From: Cochleicola gelatinilyticus
Lineage (GTDB): Bacteria > Bacteroidota > Bacteroidia > Flavobacteriales > Flavobacteriaceae
Direction of reading: 5' to 3'
Length of the DNA stretch: 64,000 bases
NCBI RefSeq assembly: GCF_001637325.1
Contig: NZ_LRXL01000037.1
Coordinates: 496,001-560,000 of the forward strand
Positions 25,572 through 33,820 of this stretch are shown here, in pieces (the first letter of the stretch is position 1; every line of letters begins with the position of its first letter). The notes under the pieces were generated by a model that was given only the letters and a program-made list of their open reading frames with translations, was not told where the DNA came from and did not search any database. A program made the translations under genes and the position numbers.

Positions 25572-26135
25572 ATGAAAAAAGTCTTATTACTTTGTATTTC
25601 AATTCTTACTATTGGTACCGCTGTTGCTCAAACTCAAGTAGGTAGTGTAACGCTACCAAATACTGTAAACTTTGGTGGGCAAGAATTAGTATTAAACGGT
25701 GCTGGAATTCGAAAAAAAGCAATGGTTTTAAAATTATACTCAGGAGGTTTATACCTTACTGAAAAATCTAGTGATGCAAAAAATATAGTTAATGCTGATG
25801 AATCTATGGCGATTAAATTGGTGATAACTTCTGGATTTGTATCAAGTGATGCTATGAGTGAAGCAGTAGAAGAAGGATTCGACGCTTCAACAAATGGAAA
25901 CACTTCGGCAATCTCAGCAGAAATTAAAAAATTTATGGGTTTCTTTAGCGCTGAAATTGTTGAAAATGATGTCTTTGATATTACCTACCAAAAAGGAAAA
26001 GGGACTGTCGCTTACAAAAATGGTAAAGAATTAGGTACTATCTCTGGTATGACCTTTAAAAAAGCACTTTTTGGAATCTGGTTAGGAAACGATCCTGCAG
26101 ATAGTAAACTTAAAAAAGCAATGCTTAATAAATAA
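25572..26135 (+). CDS. chalcone isomerase-like exported protein
   Basis: A 187-residue product with signal peptide MKKVLLLCISILTIGTAVAQ. The mature part matches the bacterial chalcone-isomerase-like family (PF16036 type): VGSVTLPNTVNFGGQELVLNGAGIRKKAMVLKLYSGGLYL (the G-G-RxK-xxxxVYxxGLY signature), then AIKLVITSGFVS, EVVEN-type strand and GTVAYKNGKELGTISGMTFKKALFGIWLGNDPADSKLKKAML (the typical WLG-xP-D-xLK end). Bacterial members are not known to act on flavonoids and may bind lipids. It lies in a run nadC-yihY-this-DUF2147, with very short gaps. Confidence 0.9.
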   Translation: MKKVLLLCISILTIGTAVAQTQVGSVTLPNTVNFGGQELVLNGAGIRKKAMVLKLYSGGLYLTEKSSDAKNIVNADESMAIKLVITSGFVSSDAMSEAVEEGFDASTNGNTSAISAEIKKFMGFFSAEIVENDVFDITYQKGKGTVAYKNGKELGTISGMTFKKALFGIWLGNDPADSKLKKAMLNK

Positions 26136-26141
26136 AAAAGT

Positions 26142-26567
26142 ATGAAAAAAATAGCACTCCTCTTAATTATATGTGTATCATCGACAACACTATTCGCTCA
26201 AGGCGTAATGGGCGATTGGAAAACAATAGATGATAATACTGGAGAAGCCAAATCGATCGTTACAATTTACGAGCGTGATGGTAAAGTATATGGAAAGGTA
26301 AAGGAAATCTTTAACGAAGAACGACGCGATGTGGTTTGCGTAGAATGTACAGGGAAAGATAAAAACAAGCCTGTATTAGGACTAGAAATCATAAAAGATT
26401 TAGAAAAAGATGGTGACGAATATACCGACGGAACCATCACCGATCCTGAAAACGGAAAACAATATAAATGTTATATTACCTTAGAAGAACCAAATAAATT
26501 GAAGGTACGTGGTTATGTAGGTTTTTCTTTATTAGGAAGAACTCAATATTGGGTGAGACAACAATAA
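26142..26567 (+). CDS. DUF2147 family exported protein
   Basis: A 141-residue protein with signal peptide MKKIALLLIICVSSTTLFAQ. The mature part is a DUF2147 domain: GVMGDWKTIDDNTGEAKSIVTIYERDGKVYGKVKEIF, Cys pair CVECTGKDKNKPVLGLEII, then DGTITDPENGKQYKCYITLE and KLKVRGYVGFSLLGRTQYWVR. In characterised proteobacterial relatives the family is secreted, with no firm enzyme activity. Starts 6 bp after the chalcone isomerase-like gene, so the two are certainly cotranscribed. A hairpin terminator follows. Confidence 0.92.
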   Translation: MKKIALLLIICVSSTTLFAQGVMGDWKTIDDNTGEAKSIVTIYERDGKVYGKVKEIFNEERRDVVCVECTGKDKNKPVLGLEIIKDLEKDGDEYTDGTITDPENGKQYKCYITLEEPNKLKVRGYVGFSLLGRTQYWVRQQ

Positions 26568-26589
26568 CATCTTGTGTATAAATTAATGT

Positions 26590-26620
26590 AAAGGCTGTTC
26601 AATAGTTGAATGGCCTTTTT
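26590..26620 (+). terminator. terminator after DUF2147 gene
   Basis: Stem AAAGGC(TG)TTCAA / TTGAA(TG)GCCTTT with a T-run. It overlaps the annotated-looking ATG at 26610, which argues that priA starts further downstream. Confidence 0.8.
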
Positions 26621-26669
26621 TACTTTTGTTAAACCAAGTAATTTTTATTCATTTTTTTTACATAGCTAC

Positions 26670-29177
26670 TTGTACTTCATCGATGTCATATTGCCCATTC
26701 CATTAAAGCAAGCATTTACTTATCAAGTAAATCGTGATGAAGCGGTATTTTTAAAACGTGGTATGCGGGTCGCGGTTCCCTTCGGAAAATCGAAAGTATA
26801 CACAGGTATTGTTTATGGAATTTATAACGATAATCCACCTGGGTACGATACCAAACATATTGATCAAATTTTAGATGAACAACCCATTGTTACAGAAACT
26901 CAGTTAAAGCATTGGGAGTGGATGTCTGCCTACTATATGTGTACTTTGGGGGAAGTAATTCGTGCCGCATTACCAGGAGCTTTTCTATTGGAAAGTGATA
27001 CCATGGTTGGACTTCGGAAAGATGTGTCGAAACATAATATTGATGAAGCTTCAGAAGAAAATACATCGGTTTCAGAAAGTAACACAATAGATGAGTCTGA
27101 ATTTACAGATGATGAATTTCTGGTATATGAAGCCTTACAGCATCAGTCGCAATTACACATTAACGACATCCGCTCTATTCTCGATCGAAAGAACGTAGTA
27201 AAGGTTCTTGAAGGGCTTATTCAGAAAAAGGTGATTGAAGTACAAGAAGAGGTGCACGAACAATATACACCAAAATTAAAACGATATCTTCAATTAGCAC
27301 CGCCATACACTTCCGAAGAAAAACTTAAAGAATTATTAGATTCACTTTCAAGAGCACCAAAACAACGGGAAGTACTTATGAATTTGTTTATGCTCTCAGC
27401 ACAAACTAAAAAGCCTGTCGATGCGATACTACTACAGAAGAAAAGTAACACTTCTGCCGCCGTTGTAAAGACTTTGGTCGAAAAAAAAATCTTAGAAGAA
27501 TACCTTATTCAAAAAGATCGAGTTGAATATACAGGAGGAGCAGTTTCAGAAACCAAACAACTAAATGAAGCACAAACACTGGCGCTTTCTGAGGTAAAAA
27601 CACATTTTGAAACTAAAGATGTCGTGCTACTTCACGGGGTTACTTCGAGTGGAAAAACCGAAGTGTACGTACGGCTTATTGAAGAAATGATCGCGACTGG
27701 AAAACAGGTGCTGTATATGCTTCCTGAAATTGCATTAACCACGCAACTTATTTCAAGACTCCAAAATTATTTTGGAGAAACAGTCGCAGTATATCATTCT
27801 AAATATTCGGTAAATGAACGGGTGGAGGTCTGGCAAAATGTACTTGAGAGTAAACCTAAGGCGCAAATTGTAATTGGTGCTCGCTCGTCGCTGTTTTTGC
27901 CTTTTAGTAACCTAGGACTTATTATTGTAGACGAGGAGCATGAGCCTTCGTTTAAACAATACAATCCATCTCCTCGCTATCATGCGCGAGATAGCGCGGT
28001 AGTGCTTGGGAATATTCATAATGCAAAATTGGTGCTAGGGTCTGCAACACCTTCATTAGAAAGCTATCATAATTCTGAAACGGGTAAGTACGGACTGGTG
28101 CGACTCACAAAACGGTTTGGAAATGTTTTGATGCCAGATATCTCGCTAATAGATATTAAGGAAAAACATCGTAAAAAATTAATGACAGGGCATTTTAGTG
28201 ATACTTTGTTAGAAGCTATGAGAGAGGCAATCTCTAATAAGGAACAGATTATTTTGTTTCAGAACCGAAGAGGCTATTCTCCCGTTGTAGAATGTACAAC
28301 GTGTGGTGTGTCTCCCCAATGTCCCAATTGTGATGTGAGTTTAACATACCATCAATATAAAAAACAATTACGATGTCATTATTGTGGCTATCATATGGCA
28401 ATGTTGCGATCTTGCATGGCATGTGGTAGTGAAACTCTCGATACCAAAGGATTTGGAACCGAACAGATAGAAACAGAACTAAATCACCTATTTCCAGATA
28501 AAGTTGTGGCTCGAATGGATCAAGACACTACACGTGGAAAAAACGCATATGGAAAATTAATTGAAAGATTGGAAAATGAAGAGATTGACATTCTAGTTGG
28601 AACTCAAATGCTTGCAAAAGGATTAGACTTTAGAAACATTGGTCTTGTAGGAGTAATGAATGCCGATACGTTGTTGTATTTCCCAGATTTTAGAGCGCAT
28701 GAACGTAGTTTTCAGTTATTGCAACAAGTTTCTGGTAGGGCAGGACGTACCGAGAAACGTGGAAAAGTGCTTATTCAAACTTACAATCCTCACCATTTAA
28801 TATTACAGCAGGTAAGTTCTAATGAGTATGAAGCGATGTACAAACAGGAGGCTGAAGAACGATATCAATACAAATATCCTCCCTACTACCGTACAATCCG
28901 AATCACTTTTAAAGACAAAAGTTACGATAAGATGGATAAAGCATCTATATGGTTTGGACGCGCATTAGAACAAAAGTTAAAAGAGCATGTTCTTGGTCCA
29001 GAAACACCTCCCGTGGGAAGAGTAAGAAACCTTTATATAACAAATGTATTGGTGAAAATTCCGAAGCAACAATCGCTGGCAAAGACCAAAGGCTATATTT
29101 CGAATGTACAGCGAAGCTTTAATACGATCAAAGAGTTTTCTACAGTTCGAGTGAGCATCGATGTTGATAATTATTAG
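26670..29177 (+). CDS. priA: primosomal helicase PriA
   Basis: Replication-restart helicase, 835 residues from a TTG start at 26670. This start gives the usual N-terminus (M)YFIDVILPIPLKQAFTY; the upstream ATG 26610 sits inside a terminator and adds 20 unrelated residues. N-terminal 3'-DNA-binding domain (to about 90), winged-helix region, then helicase: Walker A GVTSSGKTEVY, LPEIALT, DEEH in IIVDEEHEPSFK, SATPS, and zinc cysteines CTTCG, CPNCD, CHYCGY, CMACG, followed by QMLAKGLDF and QVSGRAGR. It reloads the replicative helicase at stalled forks. All key motifs are intact. Confidence 0.96.
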   Translation: MYFIDVILPIPLKQAFTYQVNRDEAVFLKRGMRVAVPFGKSKVYTGIVYGIYNDNPPGYDTKHIDQILDEQPIVTETQLKHWEWMSAYYMCTLGEVIRAALPGAFLLESDTMVGLRKDVSKHNIDEASEENTSVSESNTIDESEFTDDEFLVYEALQHQSQLHINDIRSILDRKNVVKVLEGLIQKKVIEVQEEVHEQYTPKLKRYLQLAPPYTSEEKLKELLDSLSRAPKQREVLMNLFMLSAQTKKPVDAILLQKKSNTSAAVVKTLVEKKILEEYLIQKDRVEYTGGAVSETKQLNEAQTLALSEVKTHFETKDVVLLHGVTSSGKTEVYVRLIEEMIATGKQVLYMLPEIALTTQLISRLQNYFGETVAVYHSKYSVNERVEVWQNVLESKPKAQIVIGARSSLFLPFSNLGLIIVDEEHEPSFKQYNPSPRYHARDSAVVLGNIHNAKLVLGSATPSLESYHNSETGKYGLVRLTKRFGNVLMPDISLIDIKEKHRKKLMTGHFSDTLLEAMREAISNKEQIILFQNRRGYSPVVECTTCGVSPQCPNCDVSLTYHQYKKQLRCHYCGYHMAMLRSCMACGSETLDTKGFGTEQIETELNHLFPDKVVARMDQDTTRGKNAYGKLIERLENEEIDILVGTQMLAKGLDFRNIGLVGVMNADTLLYFPDFRAHERSFQLLQQVSGRAGRTEKRGKVLIQTYNPHHLILQQVSSNEYEAMYKQEAEERYQYKYPPYYRTIRITFKDKSYDKMDKASIWFGRALEQKLKEHVLGPETPPVGRVRNLYITNVLVKIPKQQSLAKTKGYISNVQRSFNTIKEFSTVRVSIDVDNY

Positions 29178-29224
29178 AACTTAGATGTTCTTATTATAAA
29201 CTTTATGACTATTTATTTTTTAAC

Positions 29225-29536
29225 TTAATCAAGAAGGTCTTGTTCTCCCCATGTGTCTAAACTTTTTAAAATCAATTCTAAAGAGCGGCCTCTTTCACTT
29301 AAGCCGTATTCTACTTTAGGAGGTACCACTGGAAAAACTTTTCGGGTTATTAATCCGTCCTTTTCTAATTCACGAACAGTTTGAGTGAACATTTTATTCG
29401 AAATACCTGAAATCTTACGTTGTAAAATTCCCGAGCGTAAGTTGTTATCTAGCAAATGAAAAAGGATTAGAGGTTTCCATTTTGTGCCTATTAGACCCAT
29501 GGTATAATGCAGGGGGCAGTGATTTTTTTTATTCAA
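29225..29536 (-). CDS. HxlR-family transcriptional regulator
   Basis: A 103-residue winged-helix regulator. Start is TTG at 29536; there is no in-frame ATG before the conserved N-terminal motif HCPLHYTMGLIGTKWKPLIL. Other hallmarks: LRSGILQRKISGISNKMFTQTVRELEKDGLI with the recognition helix, then VFPVVPPKVEYGLSERGRSL. The N-terminal Cys (Cys7) is the residue that in several HxlR proteins senses electrophiles or thiol oxidants. Divergent from a VOC-family gene with a repeat-rich gap, so it probably controls that gene and itself. Confidence 0.93.
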   Translation of the reverse strand: MNKKNHCPLHYTMGLIGTKWKPLILFHLLDNNLRSGILQRKISGISNKMFTQTVRELEKDGLITRKVFPVVPPKVEYGLSERGRSLELILKSLDTWGEQDLLD

Positions 29537-29576
29537 TTTTTTAGTTGTAAATAGTTGATAATAAGTATAATACTCG

Positions 29577-29605
29577 TTTAGGTAACTATCTTACTTTTAG
29601 GTAAG
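29577..29605. promoter_or_regulatory. candidate HxlR operator repeats
   Basis: TTTAGGTAA occurs twice in direct orientation (29577-29585 and 29596-29604, 19 bp apart), and CTTAC (29590-29594) forms an inverted repeat with GTAAG (29601-29605). They lie midway between the divergent HxlR and VOC genes. Confidence 0.5.
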
Positions 29606-29657
29606 TTATTGCCCAAGAGGTAAATATAAATTAATTTTGAATGCTAAAATATAAATT

Positions 29658-30170
29658 ATGAACACAAATAAAACATATCCCAAAACCTTTTCACATATTG
29701 GATTAACCGTCCCAGATATACATGAAGCTGTGAAATTTTACAGGGAAGTAATGGGATGGTACGTTGTTATGAAACCATCTAAAGTGAAAAAGGAAGCCGA
29801 AACGGCGATTGGTAAAATGTGTATTGATGTATTTGGAGAAGATTGGACTTCGTTCGATATTGCTCATTTGGCCACATCAGACGGAATAGGTATAGAACTG
29901 TTTTCTTTTCCAAATGGGGTTAAGGAAGCACCAGAATTTAGTCCATTTAATACAGGTCTATTTCATTTTTGTATTCAAGACCCTAATATCGAAGACCTAA
30001 TTGAAACCATTGTATCTTATGGAGGAAAGCAGCGCATGCCAATAAGAGCATATTATCCCGAGGATAAGCCTTTTAAAATGTGTTATGTTGAAGATCCATT
30101 TGGAATTGTTTTCGAGATTTACACTCATAGTTATGAGTTAACGTATTCTTCTGGAGCATATTCTAAATAA
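29658..30170 (+). CDS. VOC-family (glyoxalase-like) protein
   Basis: A 170-residue protein with the vicinal-oxygen-chelate fold: KTFSHIGLTVPDIHEAVKFYREVMGWYVVM, then FDIAHLATSDGIGIELFSFP, TGLFHFCIQDPNIEDLI and MCYVEDPFGIVFEIYTHSYE. The metal-ligand positions (His14 region, Glu in GIELF, His in FHFC, Glu in FEIY) are kept. It could be a lactoylglutathione-lyase-like detoxifying enzyme, or a dioxygenase; the substrate cannot be read from sequence. The adjacent thiol-type HxlR regulator supports a response to reactive aldehydes or quinones. Monocistronic. Confidence 0.88.
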   Translation: MNTNKTYPKTFSHIGLTVPDIHEAVKFYREVMGWYVVMKPSKVKKEAETAIGKMCIDVFGEDWTSFDIAHLATSDGIGIELFSFPNGVKEAPEFSPFNTGLFHFCIQDPNIEDLIETIVSYGGKQRMPIRAYYPEDKPFKMCYVEDPFGIVFEIYTHSYELTYSSGAYSK

Positions 30171-30205
30171 AATATCTAGTAACTAATTTATGAAAATTGG
30201 AGGAA

Positions 30206-30254
30206 ATAAAATACCCTGATAATTACAGTAATGTAGCTATCAGGATATTTTATT
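30206..30254. terminator. bidirectional terminator, VOC gene / LytTR gene
   Basis: Arms ATACCCTGATA (30211-30221) and TATCAGGATAT (30238-30248) around a 16-base loop, with A-rich and T-rich flanks, between two convergent genes. Confidence 0.75.
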
Positions 30255-30276
30255 TTAAGTTTAAACGAACTATTTC

Positions 30277-31026
30277 TTAGTTGCGCATTGTAGCGGCTAA
30301 TGCTTCTACTAAATCAGATTTTCTATTACGGCTTAATGGTAATTGTTCTTTATCAAGTTCAATTACTTTACTATTGTAGCGTTCTACTTTATCTAAATTA
30401 ACGATATACGATTTGTGAATTCGTAGAAATCGTTCACTTGGTAAAAGAGCTTCAAAAGCTTTCATTGTTGAAAGAACTACTAAAGCATCGTGTTCGGTAA
30501 CTAGTTTTACATAGTCTCCAAGAGCTTCAATGTAGCGGAGCTCATTCAAGAAAACCTTTCTTTTTTTCAAGTTACTCTTAACAAAGATGAAATCTTCATC
30601 GTCGAAGCCATCATCGTTTTTAAATTTATAATTCGTGATCGCTTTGTGAACCGCATTTAGAAACCGTTCTTTAGAGATAGGTTTTCTAAGATAATCCACA
30701 GCATCGTAATCGAATGCTTTAAAGGCATATTTCGTTTTACCAGTTACAAAAATAATCTGTGGTTTATTAGTAAGATCATCGAGCAAATCGAAACCAGAAA
30801 GTATAGGCATTTCAATATCGAGAAAAATAAGGTCAATCTCGGTAGTAGCCAATCCCATTTTTGCTTCAATAGCATTATTATATTCTGCTACTAAATTTAA
30901 AGAGGGGTGATTCTCTATAAGCTTTACGATAGAAAGTCTTTGTAGGGTGGAATCATCAACGATTGCACATTTCAGTATAGGTTTATCCACAGTAATAAAA
31001 GTTTTTCTTACAGCAATTATAGACAT
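30277..31026 (-). CDS. LytTR-family response regulator
   Basis: Start chosen at ATG 31026, giving 249 residues; a TTG six codons upstream is less likely, and a GTG at KTFITVDKP is possible. Receiver: LKCAIVDDSTLQRLS (acidic pair), Asp in IDLIFLDIEMPILSG (phospho-acceptor), and YLRKPISKERF with the conserved Lys. The LytTR domain follows (FIFVKSNLKKRKVFLNELRYIEALGDYVKL, FLRIHKSYIVNLDKVERYNSKVIEL, LPLSRNRKSDLVEAL). No kinase gene lies beside it. Orthologues commonly sit next to rpsF in Flavobacteriaceae. Divergent from the ribosomal operon. Confidence 0.92.
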   Translation of the reverse strand: MSIIAVRKTFITVDKPILKCAIVDDSTLQRLSIVKLIENHPSLNLVAEYNNAIEAKMGLATTEIDLIFLDIEMPILSGFDLLDDLTNKPQIIFVTGKTKYAFKAFDYDAVDYLRKPISKERFLNAVHKAITNYKFKNDDGFDDEDFIFVKSNLKKRKVFLNELRYIEALGDYVKLVTEHDALVVLSTMKAFEALLPSERFLRIHKSYIVNLDKVERYNSKVIELDKEQLPLSRNRKSDLVEALAATMRN

Positions 31027-31121
31027 TAATTCGATGAAATGCAAGTTTTATTAACATTTATCGCATTTTTTTATCCTTTAATCTATTTAGTGTAGGAATT
31101 AAAAAAGGTATAGATTAGGGT

Positions 31122-31152
31122 TTGAAAATAAGAAATATTGTAGTATTTTTGC
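31122..31152 (+). promoter_or_regulatory. promoter of rpsF operon
   Basis: TTG (31122-31124), exactly 19 bp, then TATTTTTGC (31144-31152). This is a full match to the Bacteroidota consensus TTG-N19-TAnnTTTG, about 50 bp before rpsF. Confidence 0.85.
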
Positions 31153-31178
31153 ACGCTCTTGGTAAAGTGCTGAGAGTT
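31151..31178 (+). promoter_or_regulatory. possible pseudoknot leader of rpsF operon
   Basis: GCAC (31151-31154) can pair with GTGC (31167-31170), while CTCT (31156-31159) can pair with AGAG (31173-31176); the two stems interleave. S6-S18 autoregulatory leaders exist in other phyla, but the CCG bulge typical of that motif is not seen here. Confidence 0.3.
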
Positions 31179-31203
31179 TATCAATAATTTTAATAGATTT
31201 TAT

Positions 31204-31545
31204 ATGAATCATTATGAAACTGTTTTCATCTTAAATCCCGTTTTATCTGAAGAACAGATAAAGGAAACAGTAAAGAAATACGAAGATATTCTTGTTTCTA
31301 AAGGTGCTAAGATGATATCCAAAGAGAATTGGGGGCTAAAAAAATTAGCTTATGCCATTCAACACAAAAAAAGTGGTTTTTATCACTTGTTCGAATTTAC
31401 TGCTCCAGGTGACGCTGTGAATGAGGCTGAAGTAGAATTTAGAAGAGATGAGCGTATCATGCGATACCTTACAGTAAGTCTAGACAAACATGCAGTTGCA
31501 TGGGCGGAAAGAAGAAGAAAAAGAGATAACAAAAAAACAGCATAA
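31204..31545 (+). CDS. rpsF: 30S ribosomal protein S6
   Basis: A 113-residue protein of the central domain of the 30S subunit that dimerises with S18. Recognised by MNHYETVFILNPVLSEEQIKETVKKYEDILVSKGAKM and ENWGLKKLAYAIQHKKSGFYHLFEFTA, ending with VSLDKHAVAWAERRRKRD. First gene of the rpsF-rpsR-rplI operon, 3 bp before rpsR, behind a consensus promoter. Divergent from a LytTR regulator, as in many flavobacteria. Confidence 0.98.
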   Translation: MNHYETVFILNPVLSEEQIKETVKKYEDILVSKGAKMISKENWGLKKLAYAIQHKKSGFYHLFEFTAPGDAVNEAEVEFRRDERIMRYLTVSLDKHAVAWAERRRKRDNKKTA

Positions 31546-31548
31546 GAT

Positions 31549-31845
31549 ATGGCAACGATCCAGGAACAAGCAAAAGGAAAGAAAGACGGAGAGATCAGAT
31601 ATCTTACTCCGCTGAATATTGAGACTTCTAAAGCGAAAAAATACTGTCGTTTTAAGAGATCAGGAATTAAATATGTTGACTACAAAGACCCAGATTTTTT
31701 ATTGAAATTTGTAAACGAGCAAGGTAAAATTTTACCTAGACGTCTTACAGGGACTTCATTAAAATACCAACGTAAAGTAGCGGTAGCAGTGAAAAGAGCG
31801 CGTCACTTAGCGCTTATGCCGTATGTAGCCGATTTATTAAAATAA
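31549..31845 (+). CDS. rpsR: 30S ribosomal protein S18
   Basis: A 98-residue small-subunit protein. Signature [62 protein letters not shown] is clear. Only one Cys (zinc-free form). The N-terminal extension of about 25 residues ([19 protein letters not shown]) is typical of Bacteroidota S18. It binds S6 and 16S rRNA. Middle gene of the operon, 15 bp before rplI. Confidence 0.98.
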   Translation: MATIQEQAKGKKDGEIRYLTPLNIETSKAKKYCRFKRSGIKYVDYKDPDFLLKFVNEQGKILPRRLTGTSLKYQRKVAVAVKRARHLALMPYVADLLK

Positions 31846-31860
31846 AAAGCAGATCGAATT

Positions 31861-32316
31861 ATGGAACTTATATTAAAAAATGACGTAGAAAATTTGGGCT
31901 TTACTGATGACCTTGTTACAGTAAAGAACGGATACGGAAGAAACTACTTGATCCCAAACGGTCATGCAGTTCTTGCCACTCCATCTGCTAGAAAAGCACT
32001 TGCAGAAACATTAAGCCAACGCGCCTATAAAGAAAAGACTGTAGTAGAAGCAGCTCAAAAAGATGCTGATAAACTAAGTGAAATTCTTGAACTTAAAATC
32101 GGTGCAAAAACTGGTGAAGGTGATAAGTTATTTGGATCTGTAACTAACGCAGATCTTGCTGATGCATTAGCTAAAGAAGGTGTTGAAGTAGAGAAAAAAT
32201 ATATCTCAATTGCAGGAGGTGCCATTAAGCGTACTGGGCAATATGATGCGACAATTCGTTTTCATAGAGATGTGATCTCAAACTTCACATTCGAAGTGAT
32301 CGCTGAAGCAAAATAA
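31861..32316 (+). CDS. rplI: 50S ribosomal protein L9
   Basis: A 151-residue large-subunit protein with two globular domains joined by a long helix. N-domain: MELILKNDVENLGFTDDLVTVKNGYGRNYLIPNGHAVLAT (residues 1-40). Linker helix to about 80. C-domain: LKIGAKTGEGDKLFGSVTNADLADALAKEG and SIAGGAIKRTGQYDATIRFHRDV. Last gene of the operon; a G-U containing terminator follows 26 bp after the stop. Confidence 0.98.
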   Translation: MELILKNDVENLGFTDDLVTVKNGYGRNYLIPNGHAVLATPSARKALAETLSQRAYKEKTVVEAAQKDADKLSEILELKIGAKTGEGDKLFGSVTNADLADALAKEGVEVEKKYISIAGGAIKRTGQYDATIRFHRDVISNFTFEVIAEAK

Positions 32317-32341
32317 TTTCTTCGGAAACTATATAGATTAC

Positions 32342-32372
32342 AACCTTTCTCATTCGTGGGGGAGGTTTTTTT
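32342..32372 (+). terminator. terminator of rpsF-rpsR-rplI operon
   Basis: AACCTTTCTC pairs with GGGGGAGGTT (ten pairs, some G-U) around ATTCGT, followed by seven T. Confidence 0.75.
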
Positions 32373-32446
32373 CTTCCATGAAATGAATTAATATTTCGCC
32401 AAAATTTTACCTTCAAGATATATAATTTGAATACCGAGTAACTAGT

Positions 32447-32923
32447 ATGAAGTATACACGCTTAACCAAAGAACAATTTGAAGAACTGCACGGAGAATTT
32501 ATAAATTTTCTTGCAACACAGTCAATCACAGCAGACGAGTGGGAACAGATTAAAACCAACAAACCTCAAGTAGCTGAAGAAGAACTCGATATTTTTAGCG
32601 ATTTAGTTTGGGAAGGAGTCCTTTCTAAAGCAACATACCTTGAAAATATAGCTCCTCAACAACTTTTCTTGTTTAAAGTGGTTGAGAAAGAAATGCAACT
32701 CATTGTTATAAAAGTTATAGATACAACAAAAGATATCACTACCGTCGAAGGATATCGATGGTTGCAAGAAAACTATCTTTCCGATGATGTTGAATTTTTC
32801 ACTTCCGAAAAGGCTTTTTCTAATGACAAACACGGGGATATCTTCGCAATTATCAAGCAAGGAGCTATTATCACAAAGGGTGAGTTATTTAATTTCTTTA
32901 GTAAGATATTGAGTAGTGAGTAA
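32447..32923 (+). CDS. DUF6495 family protein
   Basis: A 158-residue cytosolic protein, regularly found immediately after rplI in Flavobacteriaceae. It opens MKYTRLTKEQFEELHGEFINFLATQSITADEWEQIK and includes DIFSDLVWEGVLSKATYLENI and RWLQENYLSDDVEFFTSEKAFSNDKHGDIF. Alternating helices and short strands, no catalytic signature visible. Function unknown. The conserved position next to ribosomal genes hints at a translation-related role, but this is inference. Downstream 284 bp hold no gene or strong hairpin. Confidence 0.82.
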   Translation: MKYTRLTKEQFEELHGEFINFLATQSITADEWEQIKTNKPQVAEEELDIFSDLVWEGVLSKATYLENIAPQQLFLFKVVEKEMQLIVIKVIDTTKDITTVEGYRWLQENYLSDDVEFFTSEKAFSNDKHGDIFAIIKQGAIITKGELFNFFSKILSSE

Positions 32924-33207
32924 TGCATAAAAAATCTTAGCTGATAGAAGTGTAAATAAATTAGTTACTTTATTAAAATCTATTCCGCCACATCTTATCA
33001 ACCTAAGGCAAAAAAACATTTCTATTATCGTATATATTCACGCTTAAAATAAACAAATGTTACAAACTCTAATAAATAGAAAATTTGATTATTTATTAGT
33101 TAATTAAAATCCTAAAACGGGATAAATAGATATAAGTAACCCATAAATTCCTCACGGTTATATAGGCATAATTTTACCTGTCATTTCTATATTTTGTGGT
33201 GCGTCTT

Positions 33208-33684
33208 TTATTTTGGAGATAATTTATTAAAAAATTCATCTAGAGAATTTGAAATTTTAAGAATACCAAAATCCCCATTATCTACATAGTATATTTTTCC
33301 AGCATGCATTCCTTCAGTAGCATAGTAAACTGTTGCATTCATAAGTTTGATTATAGGAATAAGTTTTTCAACCTGCACATAACGGTCCGGAATTTCAAAA
33401 TGATCTCTAAATTCTTGTAAGTAACTAATATATTGCCACGAATCTTGTATGGATAAAAAGGATGCTATTTCTACAAGCACATTAGAAGATTTCCATCCGT
33501 CTTGGTAAATAATATCTATCTGGCAGTCTTTTCCATCAATTGTTGGTTTTCCTCCCGCATAATTTTTGAAAAATGTACTTAATTCTAAAGTGAAAGTTAG
33601 ACCTGTGAGGTTTTCTAATTTAGTAATTTCATTTTGTGAGAAGGGGTTCGGATTTTGAATTACTATTTTATTAGGCATTTTCAT
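33208..33684 (-). CDS. SMI1/KNR4 (SUKH) family protein
   Basis: A 158-residue protein with the SUKH fold. Family features: FSQNEITKLENLTGLTFTLELSTFFKNYAGGKPTIDG (the -P--LxxFxxxNGG motif with Tyr-Ala-Gly-Gly), IASFLSIQDSWQYISYLQEF, IPIIKLMNATVYYATEGMHAGKIYYVDN and a C-terminal helix SLDEFFNKLS. Many SUKH proteins neutralise polymorphic toxins, and others are housekeeping. No toxin gene or Rhs/T6SS component is visible nearby, so it is either a solitary immunity remnant or has another role. Stands alone with 283 bp of gene-free DNA on one side. Confidence 0.85.
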   Translation of the reverse strand: MKMPNKIVIQNPNPFSQNEITKLENLTGLTFTLELSTFFKNYAGGKPTIDGKDCQIDIIYQDGWKSSNVLVEIASFLSIQDSWQYISYLQEFRDHFEIPDRYVQVEKLIPIIKLMNATVYYATEGMHAGKIYYVDNGDFGILKISNSLDEFFNKLSPK

Positions 33685-33820
33685 AATAAATGTTTTACAG
33701 TACCATATAAAAGTAACAAAGAAAGCTGGTTAAGCACATTTTAATTAAATCCATCAAAGAGGCTTTTAGTTTTAGCAATAGATGGCACAGTATCTTTCTA
33801 ATATAAATTCGAATTAAATA

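Noticed and set aside
31151-31203. canonical S6-S18 mRNA leader
   Set aside because: The expected CCG-containing bulge was not seen, so I keep only a low-confidence alternative pairing.
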